Of a DNA stretch of 64,000 nt, positions 56,759 through 64,000 are shown piece by piece. Below the pieces are notes generated by a model. The model ran no database searches. It saw only the letters and a program-made list of their open reading frames with translations, and was not told where the DNA came from. The DNA lies in the NCBI GenBank assembly GCA_963556145.1, contig OY744464.1, positions 5,704,001 through 5,768,000 on the forward strand, in the 5' to 3' direction. A program made the position numbers and the translations under genes. Origin of the DNA: Hygrocybe punicea. Lineage: Eukaryota; Basidiomycota; Agaricomycetes; Agaricales; Hygrophoraceae. The stretch's first letter is position 1; the number at the start of each line of letters is the position of its first letter.

Positions 56759-59700
56759 ATGGCTATGAGGCCTTCTTACTACCAGGTTCCCCGCTACTGT
56801 GGCATCTACTATATCCCTTATCATACCGTGACCGCGTTTCCATGCTGGCTACCCCGATTGTCTCTTGATACCTGTTCCAGACTCTATGACACCTCGTCCA
56901 GGACGATTCTCACCCAAACCTTCGTCAATCCTTCAAAATCACTCGCCATCGAAAAAGCCAAGTATAATTTCCCCTTGTATGAGAATTGCGCCGTCGTTGC
57001 TTTCCGCTGTTTCATCGGGAAACGGCTTATCGAGGGCGTCGTAAAGGAAAAGGATGCAGCAAAGGCCGACTACAACGAAGCCATTGCTCGAGGCGAAACA
57101 GCCGCTCTCCTCGAACAGCAAGCCCCCGATGTCTTTCGCACGTCCCTTGGCAATATCCCTGCCGGCGAGACTGTCAAGGTCGAGGTCGAATACATAATGG
57201 AGCTTAAACACGACGCTGAGGTTGATGGCTTGCGATTCACAATTCCCACCAGCATCGCGCCCCGATACGGTGATGCTCCCAGTGGAATAGCTAATTATTC
57301 CGACGGCCAACCAATCTCTAGCGTCGGGGGGATGAAGATATCAGTTCAAATTACGATGCCAAGCAATGTACGCGCTGTACAATCGCCCTCGCATCCCATC
57401 TCGATGCATCTTGGCGGGCACATCGAGGACGTTGCTGACGACGCTTTCAACCCGAAGCACGCACTCGCAACCCTCAGCCAGACGTCTGCAGAATTGGGTG
57501 CAGACTTCGTTCTCCTCGTTAAATGTGTCGACCTCTCTTCTCCTCGTGCATTTCTGGAGACCCACCCCACTATCCCGAATTCAAAGGCGCTCATGGTTAC
57601 TCTTGTTCCCAAGTTCACTCTCCCACCGGGAACGAAACCGGAAATCGTCTTTGTCGTCGACCGTTCTGGCAGCATGGACTGCCGAGTAGAACCCCTCAAA
57701 GCTGCTCTTGGCGTATTCCTCAAGTCGCTTCCTGTCGGTGTCAAATTCAACATCTGCTCCTTCGGCTCGTCACACTCCTTCCTGTGGAGTAAATCTCAGC
57801 CCTATTCTGCGACTACCTTAGAGCAGGCCGAGAAACACGTACAGCTCATGAGCGCAAACTTGGGCGGCACAGAGATCCTCCCACCTGTCAAGTCCACCAT
57901 CTCGAAACGTTACAAAGATCTCCCACTTGAGATCATGGTGCTTACCGATGGAAAAGTGTGGGACACTAACCCACTGTTCGAGTACATCGGGCAGGCAACC
58001 GCCACGGGAGACGTACGCCTGTTTAGTTTAGGTATCGGCCAGGACGTGAGTCATGCGCTGGTCGAGGGTATGGCCAGAGTCGGCAAAGGCTTCGCGCAGA
58101 TCGTCTCAGATGAGAAGGAGGGCATGGAGGGAAAGGTGGTCCGCATGCTCAGAGGTGGTTTGAGTGCGCACATTAAGGATTACCGGTTGGAGTGGGACGG
58201 TAGGCCAACCGAGGAACAGGCCCAGGCAACAGCCAAAAGCATGTCTATGGCGTCTTTGAGGCATGCGATCGACGGCGTGAAGAAGAAGATTAGCTTGTTT
58301 GACCCTCAGGCCGATACGGATGCCCCCATCTCTCCACCCGGCGCTGATCGCTTCGCTCACCTATTTGAATTTGCCATTCCAGCTGTTCTTCAATCACCCT
58401 ACAAAGTACCGCCGTTGTTCCCATTCTCACGCTCTACTGTCTATGCCATCCTTTCCGGAGACGTAACACCTCCCTCTTCTGTCTGGTTGCGAGGCACCAC
58501 TCCTTCGGGCGATGAGCTCGAACTTGAGATTGCCGTTCAGCCATTACCCGACAAGGGGCAGACTATTCACCAGCTCGCTGCACGGAAGCTCCTGCAGGAG
58601 CTAGAGGAAGGCACTGGGTACTTACATAGCGGCAAATATGGTGTCGACAAGGAGAAGAATGTAGGAACGTTTCGAGACTGGGTCGAACGCGAGGGAATAC
58701 GGGTGGGGGTTCAATACGGGCTGGCCAGTAAGTGGACCAGTTTCGTTGCAGTGCAGAAAGACAAGAAGGTGGAGGAGGACGCTGCAAGTGTGAAGGGGAA
58801 TGTTGTAGACGAAGGCTGGACAGACATTGAGTCCTTGACGGAGTTTGGGGACCAAGAAGACGATGTTGCTTCTATGGCGCAGCACAAGAGCGCTGTCAAG
58901 TTTGGCTGTAGCTGGAGTGCACTTCCTGCTGCCAGTGTGGTAAGTCTCAACACACAACTTGGCCACCAGTACCGGACTTATTTTGCGTAGCCCGGTTTCT
59001 CGATGGCAAAAATTAATGCAGCAAGCTCCAGTCCATCATCTTCGTCATATTTTGGCGCCGTCGGAGGGACCCCTACTCCTACCATGGTTGGTGATGGCAA
59101 CACTCCAGCGTTTCAGCTCTTCACACAGCCCTCCTCGGGTGTTGGGCTATTCGGCAGTACTAGCTTTCACTCAACGTCACTGTTCAGCCAACCCGAACAA
59201 TCTTCTCCCTTTGGACAAATTCCACCGATGGGTCAGCTTCAGCAATCTTCTCCCTTTGGACAATCTTCGTCAGTTTTCGGTCAGCTTCATTCCTTTGGTC
59301 AAGTTTCACAGTCACAAGCATCACTCATCAGTCCAGCAATGGGTGGTGGTGGTGCTGCTGCTGCTGCTGCTTTCGGGGCCCCTTCCACGTCAACTTATTT
59401 TGGCGCTGTATCCAATCAGCCCACTTTCGGCGGCGGATTTGGCTCGGGCACCAGTGGGGCTGCATTTGGAGCCCCCTCGCCTAGGCATTCTCCTTTTGGT
59501 GCTGCTGTTTCAAATCAGCTCAATTTCGGCGCGTTCGGTTCGGCCACTGGTGGGGCTGCTTTTGGAGTCTCCTCGCCTGGGCAGTCTCTTTTTGGTGCTG
59601 CTTCTTCCACTCAGAGCACATTTGGTGATGTAGGCGGGAAGTCTGGAAGTGGGATTGGATTTGGATTGGAGTCCGCAAGTCATCACCATTTGACTCCTCC

Positions 59701-60070
59701 ATCTGGCGCATCTGCCCCTTCCGTGACCGCTCGGGATCGAGCGAAGGTGTTAATTATGCTGCAAACATTCGAAGGCTCCTTCACTCTCACCGCTGCATTT
59801 GCATCAGTCCTCGGGGTCACGCTCACAGAGTTGGAGGCGAAAGTGGTGGAATTTGTTCCCGCAAGTGATAGTTTGCAGAAAGAGGAGAAGAAGAGATTGT
59901 GGGCCACAGTGCTTGCTGTGTCAATGTTTGAGCGAAAGCTGACAGACGAAAAGGAGATGTGGGAATTGGTTGTGGAGAAGGCAAGGGGTTGGATTGCAGG
60001 TTTAGCTGTTGTCGGGGATGGAGAAGTGGAGAGGTTAGAAGCGTTAGCAAGGGATGTGCTGGGCCATTAA
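56759..60070 (+). CDS. VIT and vWA domain protein with FG-repeat region
   Basis: Two exons (56759-58939, 58991-60070), 1086 aa. VIT domain, residues ~10-150: YDTSSRTILTQTFVNPSKSL, AKYNFPLYENCAVVAFRC, KEKDAAKADYNEAIARGETA, QAPDVFRTSLGNIPAGETVK. vWA domain from ~300: KPEIVFVVDRSGSMDCR (MIDAS D-x-S-x-S), then LGGTEI (MIDAS Thr) and EIMVLTDGKVWD. Then a linker and, in exon 2, FG repeats (SSPFGQ, AAFGAPS, SPFGAAV, TFGGGFGSG). The C-terminal domain is AKVLIMLQTFEGSFTLTAAF, then WELVVEKARGWIAGL. The order recalls PARP4/vault-type VIT-vWA proteins without a PARP domain. No signal peptide, so probably intracellular. Start ATG at 56759 or the next Met two codons on. Confidence 0.88.
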
Positions 60071-60382
60071 GTTGTGTACCAATTTGGCATCAGGTGAGGT
60101 GATTGCAGTATATGTGTTCTGAATTATGTTGTCCACTCTTTGTAGGAAAACTTGTTCAGTTTTCCTCCTATTTCTTAGAAATTTTGAGGCTATGATCTTG
60201 TATATGTTCGCTCACGGAACAACACGGCATTTCAAACACACCGCGCATGCAGCGCACAAGCGCCCTACCTACAATAATGGCAACCGAAATAAAATGATGT
60301 AGGGATTGCAAGTGACATGACAAAGGGAAATGGAGGTGAAAGAAAAGGGTAACAGTGAAAATCTTATAATCAGGAATGGACT
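60071..60382. other. intergenic
   Basis: Nothing supported; convergent 3' ends. Confidence 0.4.
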
Positions 60383-60955
60383 TCAGTCTAAACGATCAAC
60401 TCTCTCCCTGATCTCAGCAGCAGTTGCCATGGCACGAGTGACTTCATGTGCATTCCTGCCAAGAGCAATGTCTGCATTGATACCACAGGCCTCCATCCTA
60501 TCATTGGGTGTGCTGGGAGTGGCACCGAGAATCTCGCAGGAAGGTTTTGTGTTCCTTCTGCGTTTTGTCGGGGTGATTTCGTTTATAAGTTGTTTTGCTT
60601 TACGCTTGAGGCAACAATCTTGGACCATGGGGCCAAGTGGAGACCGCTGTGCATACTTCAAGGCTTCACGGGTTCCAAAAGTTTTGAGGATATGACCGCC
60701 CCAAGCCCAATCGAAGCACAGATTGGGAGGCCATTGATCCCCTTTGTCCGTGTCCGGTATATGAATGCTTTGTACTTCTGGTTGCAAATAGTGGCTTTGC
60801 TCCGTAACTCGTGCCTCAACATAGAGACGGGCTGTGTGATTAAAGGGAACTAGGAAGACCCGGCTGTTAGTTCCTGCCCACTCAGCAGGGGCGGCTATTT
60901 CTTCGTTCAATTGTTTGAGTGCTTCTGCTGTCAGAGGTGTAGGTGGCTTGTTGGG
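60383..60955 (-). CDS. unrecognised open frame, probably transposon-associated
   Basis: Open for about 190 codons with no ATG near its start, preceded on the minus strand by an acceptor-like ...GACTACAG at about 60956, so it is probably a 3' exon. It reads PNKPPTPLTAEALKQLNEEI, AAPAEWAGTNSRVFLVPFNH, DQWPPNLCFDWAWGGH, PTKRRRNTKPSCEILGATPS and ends EIRERVDRLD. No domain is known to me. The upstream exon was not found. Confidence 0.4.
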   Translation of the reverse strand, partial: PNKPPTPLTAEALKQLNEEIAAPAEWAGTNSRVFLVPFNHTARLYVEARVTEQSHYLQPEVQSIHIPDTDKGDQWPPNLCFDWAWGGHILKTFGTREALKYAQRSPLGPMVQDCCLKRKAKQLINEITPTKRRRNTKPSCEILGATPSTPNDRMEACGINADIALGRNAHEVTRAMATAAEIRERVDRLD

Positions 60956-61392
60956 TACTGTAGTCAATACTACGGAAGCTAGCGGGACAGATATAAGGAT
61001 TCGTTAAATCAACTGGTCTTTGGCACACAAAATAATAGGCACACACGGCGATTAACATGATTGATATGGATATTATCTGCGGGCTCTGTCAGAGACTTCA
61101 TACCAAAGTTTGGTACCTAAACAAGGTGAGACACATGAATGGACATATCATGGCATATGTCATACGCGGTAGGGTCCCAAGTGAAATTTGTCCATGGCGT
61201 CATGAAGGGGAACGGATAAGAAGAGGCCGAGCCGGACATCGTGAGCCCCTTGGACCTTGCGCCAGAATGGCTTGTTTTCCCCACCTAAATGGTTGCGATG
61301 GTGAACAATTGAATCAATGACCTTAGGGTGTGAATAAGTATTAGTAGAGGTGGATAACGAGTAATATTCTGCACCTCAGATGAATTGAACCT

Positions 61393-62495
61393 AGGGTTGA
61401 CCACGGGTGTGGTACGGGTTGGGTTTGCCAATACTGTACCCGCACCCGTGAAGACCGTACCCGTGACGGGTAGCACCCGCCATGAACCGTACGACCTGCG
61501 GGTGCTACAGGTCTGTGGTGGGAGCTCATTCCGTCCTGGTCATTGTCGACCTCGCGAATGCCTCGCCATGTCAATTGACATGTGGCTGACGCGGTTCGCG
61601 AGGTCATTTGAGGGGGTCATGGTTCTGTCAACATTGTTGACAGTCCCCATGGCCCTTCATCCCCTGGCCCATCCTTGTCCCACGTCGCGTCGTTGCCGAC
61701 CTCGTCACCGTTGGCCAATCGGCTGGTGTCGTTGTGGCCGTCGTCGCCCCGGCCGTCATTGTCCTGGCCGTCGTCGTCCCGGCTGTCATGGTCCTGGCCG
61801 TCGTCGTCCTGGCCGCCATCGTTGTGGCCATCGTTGTCCTGGCCATCATCGTTCTGGCTGTCGTCATCATGGCCGTCGTCCATTGTCGTCCTGGCCCTGG
61901 CCCTCGTCGTCATAATCCCGGGCCCTCGTCGTCCACGTCCACCTCGTCCTATCCGCGTCGTCGTCCCCATCACCATCACCATCCTTGCTATGGTATTCCA
62001 TGTCGTTTGCGTTGCCACGTCGTTGGCGTTGCCATGGGCCGCTTGACTGCTGCCACCATCTTCGCATACACGTTGGCCCGCGTTTCGACGCCATTAGGCC
62101 GCGGGCTTGCACTTGCGACTTCTTGGCAGCGGCGTCGTGGCTTTGAGCTGGTGTTGGTGCCCGATTGGCTGGGCATTGGTGCCAGCATTGTGGGATCGCG
62201 GTCTGGGACGCGTTTAGACGCGTCCTCTTGCGGGCGTGGGGTTTTGGGTTGGGGTTTTCGTGGTGGTATGGTAATTCAATATTATCTAAGAAAAGATAGT
62301 CAGTTTAATGTCAAATACAAAAGAAATGTACCTGAGGGCACGTAGCCCTGTTGTTGTCACCAACCCGTCGAAAACCGTGGTGTCGTGGGTACGGGTCACG
62401 GTTTGGTTGCGGGTGCCAAATTTGGCAACCGTACCCGTACCCGTGCCACCCGTGACCTAAAAACCGCGGGTAAACCCGTACCCGTGGTCAACCTT
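61393..62495. mobile_element. 1.1-kb non-autonomous TIR element with 10-bp target duplication
   Basis: The left end AGGGTTGACCACGGGT is mirrored by the right end ACCCGTGGTCAACCTT (one mismatch near the tip). AATTGAACCT flanks both sides (61383-61392, 62496-62505). Subterminal parts are dense in ACCCGT/ACGGGT. The centre (about 61735-61890) is a tandem array based on GGCCGTCGTCGTCCT. No transposase. The 9-10 bp duplication suggests MULE-type mobilisation. Confidence 0.82.
61735..61890. repeat. tandem GGCCGTCGTC-type minisatellite
   Basis: Units of about 12-15 bp (CTGGCCGTCGTCGTC, CTGGCCATCATCGTT) repeat around ten times. The array is open in several frames on both strands, giving only low-complexity peptides, so I do not call it a gene. 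Confidence 0.75.
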
Positions 62496-62699
62496 AATTG
62501 AACCTGTTGATTAGATGGGCAGCTTGGCAGAGGTCTTCAGCCGTATTCGTCATGACACATTTCCCACGATCCCGGATCATGATACACGGTGGCAGAAAGT
62601 TCCGGGTTTGGAAAGTCTGAGTCTGAGTCCACGTCTGAGTCCACAGCCGAGTGCCGGAATGCAGTCACGTGTACGCGTCAACAACCCCAACGCATCAAC

Positions 62700-62895
62700 A
62701 CAATGAGCTCAACAGTCAACCACAACATCGCGCTGCCTCGTTGTCTCTCACTCACCACCCCACCCCGTTGTCTCACCACCCCCCTGCCCTGTTGTCTCGC
62801 CCAACATCAACACAGCACATTCTCAAGCTCAACAGTCAACCACAACATTGCGCTGCCCCATTGTCTCACGCCCACCCTGCCCTGTTGCTTCGCCG
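62700..62895. repeat. direct duplication containing AGCTCAACAGTCAACCACAA
   Basis: The segment AGCTCAACAGTCAACCACAA...GCGCTGCC...TTGTCTC at about 62704 recurs at about 62826 (unit ~122 bp), with internal CCCTGTTGTCTCGCC repeats. Confidence 0.65.
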
Positions 62896-63074
62896 TGTGA
62901 GGCTATCATTTGGTGCATCATGATCATGTACCCAGCGGTGAGTGCATCAACATCTCCACTACACCTGAACCTGACCGTTGTGCCACATAGACACCGGCTC
63001 ACTGTATCTACACCATGCTAGTCCATGCCTTTCACTTTTACAAGACCACACTACTGTATCTTTGCCTGAAAATC

Positions 63075-63543
63075 ATGTCGGATGAAGAAGGGGTACCCTG
63101 TGCAACGTGCCGCCACTTTATTCCCTATCGAGTGGTGAAATCGAACAAGAATGGCAACGCCGGGCGAAAGATGGCTATTGTAAGTTGAGTTTATCAGACC
63201 AGCGTGCTTGCTAGCTAACCAGGCCAAGTGTAAGGCATTTAATCAGGAGACGCAGGAGCAATGCCATTTCTTTCGAACGCAACATGGTTCTTGTTCAAGT
63301 GCTTCCCGCTCTCCTTCCCTTCCAACACCAAGCCAGCTTATGCTTCCTCCTGCCCCGCCGCAACCACCACCTTTGCTTCTATCTCAGGCTGTAATCCTGC
63401 AGAAAGAATTCTGCCCAGCTACAGGTTGCAAATCCTCCAGGATCCGGGCTGATTGCCGCCGCCGCTACTGCAAGACCCATTGCCGAGCTGCTGGTGGTTG
63501 CCTCAGCCCACCTCATTTTGTGTACTGGAGCGGCCCAGCATGA
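63075..63543 (+). CDS. small cysteine-rich protein with GRF-like finger, 141 aa
   Basis: Exons 63075-63179 and 63223-63543. The N-terminal module PCATCRHFIPYRVVKSNKNG, then NAGRKMAIAKCKAF and QCHFF has the C-x2-C...N-x-GR...C...C-x-FF pattern of GRF zinc fingers. After a Pro-rich linker comes CPATGCKSSRIRADC, then RRRYCKTHCRAAGGC, a C-x3-R...C-x2-H-C-x4-GGC pattern that I have seen in agaricomycete transposon-linked proteins. Nucleic-acid binding is inferred. It lies antisense to the presumed intron of the KDZ-associated gene at the window end. Confidence 0.6.
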
Positions 63544-64000
63544 GACACTTACCACAACCGTTGAAACCGCCTCGGCACCATAAAATGTCTCACGTGTAAG
63601 AATGATTCCACATGGGCAAACAATAATCTGCTCATTGTGTGTTCTCTTTCGAGTGAACTGGGCACGAATCTTCTTCGCCTTCGAGGGATTTGAGGCTGAC
63701 TGGTCATTGCTGTCAATGATAACCCGGCCATGAGTGTCAAGTTGAAAGTCCTGGTCGACAGCATCATCTGCTACAGATGACAGGTCAACATCAAGGGAAA
63801 TAGCATCATTGGGATGGGCTATCTGAGCTCGTTTCAGCCGCTCCTTCAACTGGAACTGGGCCTGTCCCCGCTCAGTGTGAATCCTCTCAATCTCTTGGTG
63901 CACTGGATTGTTACAGGTCTGTTTGTTGGCAGTAACAGGATTTCCACATCCAACAATTGCACAGACTGAGTGCAGATAGTAATGGTCCATGCAGTAGTGG
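63544..64000 (-). pseudogene. KDZ-transposase-associated cysteine-cluster protein, fragment
   Basis: The minus strand, open at the window edge, reads HYYLHSVCAIVGCGNPVTAN, then CNNPVHQEIERIHTERGQAQ, LKERLKRAQIAHPNDA and VCPCGIILTRETFYGAEAVS, then TVV, ending at a good donor (GTAAGTGTC at about 63555). This is the CxC-type cysteine cluster plus the VCPCGI start of the KDZ-associated domain. The next expected exon (KDxxFFDNNC-like) is not found in the following kilobase, which holds the GRF-like gene and repeats. The 5' part lies outside the window. Confidence 0.6.

Noticed and set aside
61600..62050. Long open frames on both strands in the GGCCGTCGT array (Val/Ala/Ile-rich on plus, Asp/Gly-rich on minus)
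   Set aside because: Both follow directly from a three-periodic minisatellite inside a nonautonomous element; no start context, domain or splice support.

Overview
The window is nuclear DNA of a filamentous basidiomycete, most likely an Agaricomycete (mushroom). Almost every gene is split by introns of about 45-75 nt with GT-AG (occasionally GC-AG) borders. Typical agaricomycete families are present: F-box proteins, small secreted cysteine-containing proteins, an HsbA-like protein, a KDZ-associated cysteine cluster, and MULE, pogo and DIRS/Ngaro-type elements. I cannot name the species. Exon structures below were built by hand from reading frame, splice consensus and family conservation.

Layout. 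1-8.3 kb is a gene-dense housekeeping block: DnaJC28-like protein (-), PPIL4-type cyclophilin/RRM protein (+), BTB protein (+), delta-1-pyrroline-5-carboxylate dehydrogenase (+) and an HSL-type alpha/beta hydrolase with an altered nucleophile (-). 8.6-25.6 kb is a transposon-rich accessory block. It holds an F-box gene, a DIRS/Ngaro-like YR retroelement (gag, RT-RNase H, tyrosine recombinase; -), a roughly 280-bp-arm palindrome, CCCTA-rich hairpins, fragments of a kinase KA1-like C-terminus, and a second inverted, nearly identical copy of the F-box gene. 25.6-35.4 kb is again gene-dense: U5 snRNP WD40 protein (+), a circularly permuted Ras-vWA protein (+), an unrecognised 669-aa protein (-), a single-domain cyclophilin with micro-exons (-) and a C/H-cluster protein (+).

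35.4-40.4 kb carries two related small secreted proteins and an NTF2-like-sized small protein. 40.4-44.9 kb is one complete MULE with an 8-bp target duplication and two in-frame TGA codons. 45.2-51.0 kb is a head-to-head pair of 14-exon Atg22-like transporters. 51.06-54.79 kb is a pogo-like element with an intact transposase and nested AT-rich insertions. 55.4-60.1 kb has an HsbA-like secreted protein, an F-box relic and a 1086-aa VIT-vWA-FG-repeat protein. 60.1-64 kb is repeat-rich, with a 1.1-kb TIR element, a GRF-like small protein and a partial KDZ-associated gene running off the end.

The genes do not form one pathway. The most distinctive locus is the circularly permuted Ras GTPase fused to a zinc ribbon and a vWA domain. 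Three genes (hydrolase, cyclophilin, secreted protein 1) each appear broken by one base, which could be real decay or indel errors in the assembly.
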